Below, in pieces: positions 14,708-22,641 of a stretch of DNA of 37,080 bases. Below the pieces are notes generated by a model. The model did no database searches and was not told the origin of the DNA. It saw only the letters and a program-made list of their open reading frames with translations. Position numbers and translations under genes: made by a program. The stretch comes from Thermoguttaceae bacterium (GTDB lineage Bacteria > Planctomycetota > Planctomycetia > Pirellulales > Thermoguttaceae), in NCBI GenBank assembly GCA_017939795.1, contig JAGBAA010000071.1, forward strand, positions 1 to 37,080. The letters run 5' to 3'. How positions within the stretch are numbered: the first letter of the stretch is position 1; each line of letters opens with the position of its first letter.

Positions 14708-17700
14708 ATGAAAAAACGATCCGAAATTTTCCTGAGGGTCTCTGTGTTTATCCTGCTGGGCATTCTGTTTGTTTTGGGTTCTCCGGCGTCTGGTTCTCCG
14801 GCATCTGGTTCTCCGGCGTCTGGTTCTCCGGCGTCTGGTTCTCCGGCCTCCGAGTTGGGAACACCAAATGATTGGACGGTGCTTGAGCGGATCGATGCGT
14901 GGGCACGTCCGCATGAATTTACGTCCGAGCTTAAGACGTCTGCGGAAAAAGAATGCGTCCTCCTCGACGCTTCTGCGCTGGCAGATTCCGGGACTTTCAG
15001 CAACATTCAGCTCAATGTTCCCGGGATCGACGTGAAGTCGGCCGAAAACAGAACGTTTCTCTTTGTGCTCGATGTAGAAGGGACGAAAGACACGCCGGTC
15101 AACGTTTACCTTGAGGGCAGAAATTCTGAGGGAAGGTTTCTTGCCGTCCATTTGAAGCGAGGGGGACGATTTTCCGGGATCCTCAACGGGAAACGGCAGA
15201 AAATGTACTTTCAGGCTTTCATTCCCAAGGGCGTTCAGGAACTTCACTGGCGTTTCGATTTTTTCAAAGCCGGCGTTTTCAGACTTTACGGCGTCAAGAC
15301 GCGATTTCTCCCGACGCAGGATCCAACCGAGGAAATGAAACGTAAGCCGGAACTGATTTTTTATGTGCCGTTTGACGGAAGCACGGATTCGAAGCTGGCC
15401 TTTGGCGAGAGAGAGCCGCTCGAGTCGCGGAATGTGGATCTCGTTCCCGGCATTTCCGGTCAGGCGGCCGAATTTACGAGGAAACGCAGTCCGGTACTGA
15501 AGTATGCTCTTGAGAAAAATCTTGATCCGGAGCGCGGAACGATCTCCGTCTGGGTCAAGGGATCCCCCACAGATGCCGGGTGGCGCACGATGCTTACGAT
15601 GCCCTGGAACATGGAGACGCGGATCGGTTCCGGAGCCGTCTGGTTCTGGCTCTGGTGCGGAAAATTGCGGTGCGATACCAGCGACGTGATGGATCAGAGC
15701 ATTACGTCGGTCCCGCTGGATCTTGAGGAGTGGACGCACCTGGTCTTTTCGTGGGATCCATTTCGGATGCGGGCTTTCGTGAATGGGAAACTCGTCGCGG
15801 GCGGCGTTCCTCCGGAAAAACGTCTTGAGCCGTTCATGCCGTTTCTTTACGATCGGCTCGATTACGCGGAATTTCATGTTGGAAACTACTTCGGAAACGC
15901 GTTTGAGGGGGCGATGGATGAATTGAAGATCTTCTCGGCGCCTCTTTCTGAAAGGGAAGTTCTTGCGCTCTATCAGCAGTTCAGGCCGCTGTCGCTTGCT
16001 CTCGATGAGCTTTACTTTTTCGATGATGAAACTTCCTGCGTGTCGGGGAAGGTCCAAAATGCCGGGGAAAAGGAACGAACCGTCTTTCTGAAACTGCTTG
16101 CCGCCGACAAAACGGAACCCCTCCCGCCGCTGGAATTGACGATTTCGAAAGAGGAAACCTCTTTCACCTTCCCCAAAACGAAACTTCCGGCAGGTACGTA
16201 TTCGGTAATTCTTGAGGAAAACGGCCGAGTTTCAGGAAACGCCGCTCTTCACGTTTTTTCTGGACCGAAGTTCGATCTCCAGCGGGAAGACCGTGAGGAT
16301 GGGCTTCCGAAAGAGAAGGAACTGGAACGGAAACTGGATCTGAAACTGGATTTGAAACTGGTTGAAGAGATCCCCCTTTTTGAGCTTGGTCCGGACCGAC
16401 TGGCGAGTGTCGGACGATTTTCCGTCGGCGAACTGAACGGGAAAAAGTATCTGGAAGCCGGAGCGAATGAGCATGAACGTTTCGCGATCCGTCTTCCGAA
16501 AATGAAACCAGACGGACTTTACTGTCTGGAGTGGGAATTTCCTGACGACGCACGGCGTTCGGTGGACATCATCGCGCAGGATCCTCTGGCTCCGCGTACG
16601 GATTCCTACGAGCTGCACAGCGGGTACCTGACGGGAGACGAGTACCCGAATACCGGGAAATTCGTGACGCAGCGTCTCCTTTACCGCGCACGGACGGCGG
16701 ATAATTCGCTCCTTTTCATGACGGCCAGAACGGAAGAAAAAGGGGCGGCTCTTTCTGCACTGCGGGTCTATGAAGTCCTTGGGCCGCTTCCTGCCGCGAA
16801 GATCCGGCCTGCGGAACCGGTCGACGGATGGAAGCGAAACATTGGAGTCTACTTTGAGGACATCGCGCTCGGGTACGATTTCGGGAAATCGCTCGGAACT
16901 CCGGAAGATTTTGAGACGACCGTCCAGCGTCTCTGCGAGTATATGCGGTTCAGCGGGCAGAATATGCTGACGTATCCGGTCGTCTGGTACCATGGACGCC
17001 CCGTGAAAGAGTACGTCACGCGGCCGCACATCCCGGAATACTTCAAGGCGTTTCTCAAGATCTTTGACCGTGAAGGTCTGGAATTCATGGCTTCCGTGAA
17101 TCAGTACCGGGTCCTTTTCCCCACTCCGCCGGTGACGCGGGAAGATCTGGGATCCGGAAAACTCAACGACTCGGTCTTCACCATTCACTCCAATGGACAG
17201 CCGGGACCGATCCACTCCATCTGCCTTTTCCATCCGGATACCCAGGCGATGATGGAGCGGTATGTTGATGAAATGCTTGCCGAGGGGGCGGCGCATCCCT
17301 CTTTCAAGGGGATCAGCTTTCATCTCGTCTTCAACAATCTGCTCACGTTCGGGGACCTGAAGTACGGATTCAACGACTATCTCGTGGAGGAATTTGAGAA
17401 AGCGTCGGGGATCTCCATCCCGGTGGACCACGCGGCTCCAGATCGCGGGAAACTTTACGCGGATTGGCTTCTGAAAAACGCACGGGAAGAGTGGATCGAC
17501 TGGCGCTGCCGAAAATTCGCGGAATTCTACCGGCGTCTCGCCAAAAAACTCGAAAAAGCCCGTCCGGATCTGCGTCTTGTTCTGAACTGCAAAGTGGCGA
17601 TCGCCTACCAGTGGAATTTTGGTCTGCCGGATCAGTTTCGCGGAATGCGTGACTACTGGGAGCAGGCGAATCGCGAAATGGGGATCGACGCGAAGTATTT

Positions 17701-18448
17701 CAGGGACTGTCCGAACATCGTGATCGAGCAGACGGTCTTTCCCGCGGATTATCGGTGGATGGCCGGAAGGAGTCAGGAGGATGTCCGCGGCACGATCCGG
17801 CTGACGGAGACCCGGCGCGGAATGTACGGCACGCTTCTCGGAGCGGATACGCCGTGGATCAACCTTCACGACCGATACTGGGAATCTCCCGTTGGAGATC
17901 CGAATCGAAACCACGCCGCCGAAAATCATTTCCATGCGGACTGGCTCAAAGAGCATCCTTGGCGCGTTTCGACGCTGAATCCGACCGGTTTTTACGCGAT
18001 GCGCCACTACGTCATGCCGCTGAGATACTGCGACGTTCAGACGTTCAATAAAGGGGGATTTCTCATCGGAACCCTCGGAATGGAAGAGGAACTCCGAATA
18101 TTCGCGCAGGCATTCCGCAGTCTCCCGGCTGTCCGATTCTCCGACGTTCCCGGAAGTACGGAAGAAGTGAAGATCCGGCGGTACTCAAACGGGGAAAAGA
18201 CCTGGGTCTACGTCGTCAATACTTCCGAAAAAGAGGTGCGCGTCACACTTGGCTGCCGAAACGCCGGAACGGCGCAGAATGCTGGAATTGTCCAAGATCC
18301 CGGATTTACGGACCTCTTAACGGATGAAAAGGCGGAAACGCAGCAGGACGGCGGTCTGGAGGTCTTCCTGATGCCGTACCGGCTGAGACCTTTTGTGCTG
18401 GAGGGCGATCGGGAGATCGAAGTACGGAAGATTCAGGACGTACTGTAG
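14708..18448 (+). CDS. Large exported LamG plus TIM-barrel-like glycosidase candidate
   Basis: A 1246-residue protein. Residues 1-23 are a signal peptide (MKKRSEIFLRVSVFILLGIL), followed at once by five GSPAS repeats. A beta-rich region comes next, then a LamG-like domain at about 210-430 (FYVPFDGSTDS, GTISVWVKG, LEEWTHLVFSWD, FEGAMDELKIFSAPLSEREV). After further beta-rich sequence the C-terminal half (about 700-1200) looks like a catalytic barrel: GVYFEDIALGYDFG, GQNMLTYPVVWYHG, NIVIEQTVFPADYRWM, GTLLGADTPWINLHDRYWES. I cannot place it in a named glycoside hydrolase family. AAAGGA (14693-14698) lies 9 nt before the ATG at 14708; in-frame ATGs at 14678 and 14690 are alternatives. The GH30 gene follows 139 bp downstream in the same direction. 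Confidence 0.72.
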   Translation: MKKRSEIFLRVSVFILLGILFVLGSPASGSPASGSPASGSPASGSPASELGTPNDWTVLERIDAWARPHEFTSELKTSAEKECVLLDASALADSGTFSNIQLNVPGIDVKSAENRTFLFVLDVEGTKDTPVNVYLEGRNSEGRFLAVHLKRGGRFSGILNGKRQKMYFQAFIPKGVQELHWRFDFFKAGVFRLYGVKTRFLPTQDPTEEMKRKPELIFYVPFDGSTDSKLAFGEREPLESRNVDLVPGISGQAAEFTRKRSPVLKYALEKNLDPERGTISVWVKGSPTDAGWRTMLTMPWNMETRIGSGAVWFWLWCGKLRCDTSDVMDQSITSVPLDLEEWTHLVFSWDPFRMRAFVNGKLVAGGVPPEKRLEPFMPFLYDRLDYAEFHVGNYFGNAFEGAMDELKIFSAPLSEREVLALYQQFRPLSLALDELYFFDDETSCVSGKVQNAGEKERTVFLKLLAADKTEPLPPLELTISKEETSFTFPKTKLPAGTYSVILEENGRVSGNAALHVFSGPKFDLQREDREDGLPKEKELERKLDLKLDLKLVEEIPLFELGPDRLASVGRFSVGELNGKKYLEAGANEHERFAIRLPKMKPDGLYCLEWEFPDDARRSVDIIAQDPLAPRTDSYELHSGYLTGDEYPNTGKFVTQRLLYRARTADNSLLFMTARTEEKGAALSALRVYEVLGPLPAAKIRPAEPVDGWKRNIGVYFEDIALGYDFGKSLGTPEDFETTVQRLCEYMRFSGQNMLTYPVVWYHGRPVKEYVTRPHIPEYFKAFLKIFDREGLEFMASVNQYRVLFPTPPVTREDLGSGKLNDSVFTIHSNGQPGPIHSICLFHPDTQAMMERYVDEMLAEGAAHPSFKGISFHLVFNNLLTFGDLKYGFNDYLVEEFEKASGISIPVDHAAPDRGKLYADWLLKNAREEWIDWRCRKFAEFYRRLAKKLEKARPDLRLVLNCKVAIAYQWNFGLPDQFRGMRDYWEQANREMGIDAKYFRDCPNIVIEQTVFPADYRWMAGRSQEDVRGTIRLTETRRGMYGTLLGADTPWINLHDRYWESPVGDPNRNHAAENHFHADWLKEHPWRVSTLNPTGFYAMRHYVMPLRYCDVQTFNKGGFLIGTLGMEEELRIFAQAFRSLPAVRFSDVPGSTEEVKIRRYSNGEKTWVYVVNTSEKEVRVTLGCRNAGTAQNAGIVQDPGFTDLLTDEKAETQQDGGLEVFLMPYRLRPFVLEGDREIEVRKIQDVL
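14777..14851 (+). repeat. Five tandem 15-bp repeats encoding (GSPAS)5
   Basis: The unit GGTTCTCCGGCGTCT is repeated five times with single-base changes in copies 2 and 5. The unit is a multiple of three, so copy-number change would keep the frame and only lengthen or shorten the Gly/Ser/Pro/Ala linker behind the signal peptide. Confidence 0.9.
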
Positions 18449-18468
18449 AATGACTGCCTGAAAACGTT

Positions 18469-18496
18469 CCCGTCCTGTGCAGGAAATCAGGGCGGG
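18469..18496 (+). other. Hairpin between the two glycosidase genes
   Basis: CCCGTCCTG (18469-18477) pairs with CAGGGCGGG (18488-18496) with one G-T pair and a 10-nt loop. No T-run follows, so it may be an mRNA stabiliser or partial terminator rather than a full terminator. Confidence 0.45.
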
Positions 18497-18587
18497 GTAT
18501 TTGAAGATCAGCGCGTCAGAGTATCATGGACGCGGGAAGGAATATTTTTTGGAGTCCTGCATTGGGATTCATTGGAAAGGGAGCACT

Positions 18588-20252
18588 ATGTGCCCATTTT
18601 TTAAGTTTTTTTTGTCGATCAAATTTTCATCGATCGTTCTGTTCGTTTGGGTATTCCTTGCGATGGAATGTGTCGCGGAACGTGCTGAAATGCCAACGGT
18701 TTCGGATGCTGAAACTCAAACGGCAGATTCGGAACCGGTTAAGATAGTTCTGGATCCGGTCCCGCTTTCACCCTTCAATGCCGGAGTTTTTGAAGGGTGG
18801 GGAACGAGCCTCTGCTGGTTCGCGAACCGTCTCGGATACGATCCGCAGCTGACCCGGGAGACCGGCCGTCTGTTTTTCAATGCAGAAACCGGACTCGGGA
18901 TCAATATCGTGCGCTTCAATATCGGCGGCGGAGACGATCCGTCGCATGACCATATTCGCCGTTCCGATTCAAACATGCCGGGGTATGCTGCGGATTATTC
19001 ATGGGACGCAGCCTCCGGGAAATACGAATGGAGCGGAAGGTTTGACTGGACGGCGGATGCCGATCAGCGAGCGGTTCTGTTTGAGGCGAAGTCGCAGGCT
19101 GGAGGGGAATTCATCGCGGAGGCGTTTTCTAATTCACCGCCTTTTTTCATGACCCGTTCCGGCTGTTCTTCCGGTGCGGGGAACAGTTGGGAAAATAATC
19201 TGAAGGACGGAGCGGAAGCTGATTTCGCGCGCTATCTTGCCGGAGTCGTTCGACACTATGCGGACGGATACTGCGAACCGGATGGAAAGAGGTTTCCGCC
19301 GCTGAGATTTCAGAGTATCTCGCCGTTCAATGAACCTTTTACGAATTACTGGAAGGCGGGAAGTCCGAAACAGGAAGGGTGCCATTTCGACCTTGGGGAA
19401 GCGCAGTCAAGAATGATCCTGGCGATGGATCAGGCCATGAAGGAGACCGGGCTTGAGGATGTACTTCTTGCGGTAACGGAGGAAACGAGCATCGACACGC
19501 AGATCGATGCACTCGCAAAACTTTCTCCCCAAGCACTGGATGTCTCCGACCGCATCAATGTGCATTCCTATGGCGGAGACCGCAGAGAGGAACTCCGTGA
19601 AGCGGTCTGCAAGGCAGGAAAACATTTCTGGATGTCGGAAGTGGACGGAAGCGGGACGCTCGGCGGACCTGAAGCGGGCGAGATGCGCCCAGGACTCTGG
19701 CTTGCCCGAAAGATCATTCTGGAGATCGGCGGCCTGCGTCCTTCCGCGTGGGTTTTATGGCAGCTGATCGACAGCCATATCGATTCGGCGCAGACACGAT
19801 TTCAGGAAAGCGGAAACTGGACACTCCGTGCCGCAGAGCGCGGAAACGGTTTTTGGGGACTGACGGTCGCGGACCATGACAAAAAAACGATCCGCCTGAC
19901 TCAGAAATACTACGCCTTCGGACAGTTCACGCGCTATGTCCGGCCGGGGGCGTTCATTATTTATGCTCAGGATGATGTTCTTGCTGCCTGGGACCCGGTC
20001 CGTGAAAGGATCTCCATCGTCGCGGTGAATGCGAAAGCTGAGCCTCAAACCTGCTCTTTCTCTTTCCATTCTTTTGGGAAAAATTTTACGGCTTCCTGTG
20101 CAAATGCGGTCCGAACCAGCGGCGGATCGCTTTCCGGGGAAGGGGAACATTGGACGTCCCTTTCTCCCATTCCGATTCGGGACGGGGAATTGACGGTTGC
20201 GCTGAAACCCTATTCCGTCACGACATTTCTGGTTCCCTTTTCTCCGAAATAA
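18588..20252 (+). CDS. Exported GH30 glycoside hydrolase, endo-beta-1,6-galactanase-like
   Basis: A 554-residue exported retaining glycosidase of family GH30. The signal peptide is hydrophobic at about 8-26. FEGWGTSLCWFANRLG (from residue 69) is close to the GWGTSLCWWA pattern of GH30 endo-beta-1,6-galactanases. The acid/base is Glu249 (SPFNEPFTNYW) and the nucleophile Glu351 (FWMSEVDGSGTLGG), both at the expected strand ends. INVHSYGG and the C-terminal beta-sandwich (RYVRPGAFII to PYSVTTFLVPF) complete the family layout. The ATG at 18588 is preferred over an in-frame ATG at 18477 because AAAGGGAG lies about 5 nt before it and a signal peptide begins there. The subfamily, and therefore the exact substrate, is a motif-based inference; glucanase or xylanase activity is less likely. 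Confidence 0.87.
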   Translation: MCPFFKFFLSIKFSSIVLFVWVFLAMECVAERAEMPTVSDAETQTADSEPVKIVLDPVPLSPFNAGVFEGWGTSLCWFANRLGYDPQLTRETGRLFFNAETGLGINIVRFNIGGGDDPSHDHIRRSDSNMPGYAADYSWDAASGKYEWSGRFDWTADADQRAVLFEAKSQAGGEFIAEAFSNSPPFFMTRSGCSSGAGNSWENNLKDGAEADFARYLAGVVRHYADGYCEPDGKRFPPLRFQSISPFNEPFTNYWKAGSPKQEGCHFDLGEAQSRMILAMDQAMKETGLEDVLLAVTEETSIDTQIDALAKLSPQALDVSDRINVHSYGGDRREELREAVCKAGKHFWMSEVDGSGTLGGPEAGEMRPGLWLARKIILEIGGLRPSAWVLWQLIDSHIDSAQTRFQESGNWTLRAAERGNGFWGLTVADHDKKTIRLTQKYYAFGQFTRYVRPGAFIIYAQDDVLAAWDPVRERISIVAVNAKAEPQTCSFSFHSFGKNFTASCANAVRTSGGSLSGEGEHWTSLSPIPIRDGELTVALKPYSVTTFLVPFSPK

Positions 20253-20395
20253 ACGAGAGGAAACATCTTCCGAGCCTCCCGACGAAAAGTACCGCGCGGA
20301 AATGGTGCTGGACTTTGCCCGGGAGGTCCTCTGCACGCCCTGACCATTTGAGACCCGGTCTGTTTGGGTGTCCCTGGGAAAATCAGACGGAGCAC

Positions 20396-20423
20396 TTGAA
20401 ATTTTTATGCCGGGGAGTATAAT
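20396..20423 (+). promoter_or_regulatory. Sigma-70-like promoter for the metallophosphoesterase gene
   Basis: TTGAAA (20396-20401), 16 bp, TATAAT (20418-20423). Initiation near 20430 makes an in-frame ATG at 20432 unlikely and supports the start at 20504. An inverted repeat, CCTCCCG (20275-20281) with CGGGAGG (20320-20326), lies upstream. Confidence 0.75.
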
Positions 20424-20503
20424 GGACGGAAGTGGAGGAAATTTTTGGCCTGAACTGCCTCACAGCCCCCCTAAACCACCCCTTAAATGCGAAAGGAAAA
20501 ATC

Positions 20504-22486
20504 ATGGATCGACGTCGATTTCTTGCGGCCGCGTCGGCTGCTTTTTCGGTATACTGTCTGCCGTCCTCACTGTTTTCCGGCGAATTGGAAAATCAGGTCG
20601 TCCTGCGTTTTGCGGCGTTGAGCGACGTTCACTTCAACAAAAATCACGGTCCGGACGCCCGGCAGAGGATACACTTTACGCGGATGCTTCAATTCATGAA
20701 CCGATATGCTGCACACCAGGCGTACCCGAAATTTGACGCACTGGTCGTCGCTGGCGACATTACGGATCACGGACTGCCGGAGGAGATCCTGCCGTTCCGC
20801 GAAGTCATGGACCAGAATCTGAAACCGGAAACCCGCCGGATCATGTGCATGGGGAATCATGAATTCTACGGCGGAAACAAACCGCTTTGGGAAAAGACGT
20901 TCGGAATGCCCGCGAATCAGCGTGTTTCGGTGAACGGATTCCAGTTCATTACGGTTTCGATGGAATCCCGCGAAAAGATCAATTACGCCTACGCCGTCGA
21001 ATGGCTTGAAAAGGAGCTTGAGGCGGCCGTGAAGGAAACGCCGGGGAAACCGATCTTCGTCGTTCAGCACTATCCGGTCTTTTCGACCGTCGGCGGAAGC
21101 CATAATTTGCCGGGCGATTTTCGGGCGGGCGACACGACGCTTGATGCGGTTTTGAGCCGATTCCCGCAGGTCGTGGACATTTCCGGGCACTCGCACTGTC
21201 CGCCGATGGATCCGACGTCCGTCTGGCAGGGAAGATTCACGGCTTTCGGCTGCGGTTCGCTCAGCTACTATATCGGATTCGGCGGGCATCATCAGGGATT
21301 CGCGTCCTACCGAAGCGATCTTGCCGGTACTGCGTACGTTTTTGAAGTTTACCGCGACAATGCGGTCCGCGTGCGTCTCTACGATACGATCTCCGAGTCG
21401 TTCTGGGACCGCGAGTACCTTGTTTGCGATCCGACGAAGGTAGAAAACTACGTCTATCTCGATTCCCGCCGCGATTCCGCGAAACCTCCGGTCTGGCCGA
21501 AGGAGGCGAGGCTCGTTCTGGAAGAGGTCTGGGAAGACGGAGTCGATTTCAGCTTCATGCAGGCAGAGGACGCGGACTGCATGAACGGCTACCGGTTCAC
21601 GGCGGTCCCGGTCGAGGTCCCGGTCAATGGTCCGGAGGCTCCGACGGCTGCGCGGTACGTCACGACCGACTTCCACGTGAAAGTTCCGTTTGAATTTCGT
21701 CGCGAAACGCTCGAAGGCCTGGCTCCGGACACGAAGTACCGGCTGAAGGTCGAGGCGGTGAACTGCTGGAACAAAACGTCGGAAACGGCATTGGAAGCGG
21801 AATTCCGGACCCTCGCGGTGACGGAACCGGACCGGTCGGGCGCGAAACCAGCCGGGAACATTTTGTCGCTTTCGTTTGCGGAAAGCGGATTCCAAAACAC
21901 GGCCTCGGATCGTGAACTGCGCACGCATGGGAAACCGGAAATTTTCCGCATCGACGGAGCAGGGGAGATGCTTGATGGAACATTCGCCGCGAGGTTTGAC
22001 GGAAAGAAAGACGCATTTCTCGCACTTTGCCGCCGGTCGGACTACCATCGGATGACGAAAGAGCTTTCCATCGGTGCGCGGGTGCGTGTGGAGCCGGGAA
22101 AGAACCTCGATTCGGAGATCTTCGGAAATACGGAAGGGAACGGGACGGGACTTTTCGTGCGCGGAGAGAATTTCGCCTTCTGGATCTCCGTCAATGGGAA
22201 ACCATACCGGGTCCTTGAGGCTCCAGCTGTCTTCGGCCGATTCGTCTCCGTTTTCGGTACATACGACGGAAATTTGGCGCGGCTTTACGTGGACGGTCAG
22301 GAAGCTGCGTCGATGGAGCTTTCCGGAAACGTGACCTTCACACAAAATGAGACGGCCCGCGCGTTCTGCGTCGGCGGAGACGTTCAGCCGAACTACGGAA
22401 CGCGAATGTACCTCGCCGGTGAGATCGCGTCCGCGGAACTCTACTCCTGGGCATTGACTCCGGAGCAGATCGCGAATTGGAAATGA
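20504..22486 (+). CDS. Tat-exported metallophosphoesterase with FN3-like and LamG-like domains
   Basis: A 660-residue protein. MDRRRFLAAASAAFSVYCLP is a twin-arginine signal. Residues about 34-320 form a calcineurin-like phosphoesterase: DVHF (41-44), GDITDHG (84-90), GNHEF (117-121), then VQHYP and GHSH further on, so the dinuclear metal site looks complete. Residues about 333-445 resemble a fibronectin type III or similar beta-sandwich (LEGLAPDTKYRLKVEAVNCW). Residues about 456-660 resemble a LamG/concanavalin-like domain (FVSVFGTYDGNLARLYVDGQ, AGEIASAELYSWALTPEQI). It likely cleaves a phosphoester outside the cytoplasm, and the lectin-like tail suggests glycan targeting. The substrate is unknown. 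AAAGGA (20492-20497) precedes the ATG by 6 nt. Confidence 0.88.
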   Translation: MDRRRFLAAASAAFSVYCLPSSLFSGELENQVVLRFAALSDVHFNKNHGPDARQRIHFTRMLQFMNRYAAHQAYPKFDALVVAGDITDHGLPEEILPFREVMDQNLKPETRRIMCMGNHEFYGGNKPLWEKTFGMPANQRVSVNGFQFITVSMESREKINYAYAVEWLEKELEAAVKETPGKPIFVVQHYPVFSTVGGSHNLPGDFRAGDTTLDAVLSRFPQVVDISGHSHCPPMDPTSVWQGRFTAFGCGSLSYYIGFGGHHQGFASYRSDLAGTAYVFEVYRDNAVRVRLYDTISESFWDREYLVCDPTKVENYVYLDSRRDSAKPPVWPKEARLVLEEVWEDGVDFSFMQAEDADCMNGYRFTAVPVEVPVNGPEAPTAARYVTTDFHVKVPFEFRRETLEGLAPDTKYRLKVEAVNCWNKTSETALEAEFRTLAVTEPDRSGAKPAGNILSLSFAESGFQNTASDRELRTHGKPEIFRIDGAGEMLDGTFAARFDGKKDAFLALCRRSDYHRMTKELSIGARVRVEPGKNLDSEIFGNTEGNGTGLFVRGENFAFWISVNGKPYRVLEAPAVFGRFVSVFGTYDGNLARLYVDGQEAASMELSGNVTFTQNETARAFCVGGDVQPNYGTRMYLAGEIASAELYSWALTPEQIANWK

Positions 22487-22560
22487 CCCGCTTGCGGAAT
22501 GGCGGTCCTGCGGCATCCGGCTGCGGGATCGTCTCCGTCCGGCTGTGCCCGGTCAGCGGG

Positions 22561-22640
22561 GAATTTAGGAGAAAGAGAATTTAGGAGAAAGAGAATTTAG
22601 GAGAAAGAGAATTTAGGAGAAAGAGAATTTAGGAGAAAGA
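22561..22640 (+). repeat. Five tandem 16-bp repeats, each with a Shine-Dalgarno sequence
   Basis: GAATTTAGGAGAAAGA is repeated five times without change and ends one base before the ATG at 22642. Every copy carries TAGGAGAAAG; the AGGAG of the last copy (22631-22635) is 6 nt from the start codon. Because 16 is not a multiple of three, the TAG in each copy falls in a different frame from one copy to the next, so all three frames are closed upstream of the gene. There are no spacers, so this is not a CRISPR array. Confidence 0.95.
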
Positions 22641-22641
22641 G

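Noticed and set aside
14777..14851. SPASG repeats as part of a radical-SAM SPASM-like feature
   Set aside because: The text similarity is accidental; there are no cysteine clusters and the segment is a low-complexity linker after a signal peptide.
20567..22516. Minus-strand open frame of 649 codons
   Set aside because: It is antisense to the metallophosphoesterase with intact metal motifs, and the product is Arg/Val-rich with no recognisable domain. The same applies to the antisense frames at 5263-6681, 14555-16057 and 28330-30159.
22561..22640. CRISPR-like repeat array
   Set aside because: The units are contiguous with no spacers and are only 16 bp; they are better explained as repeated ribosome binding sites.
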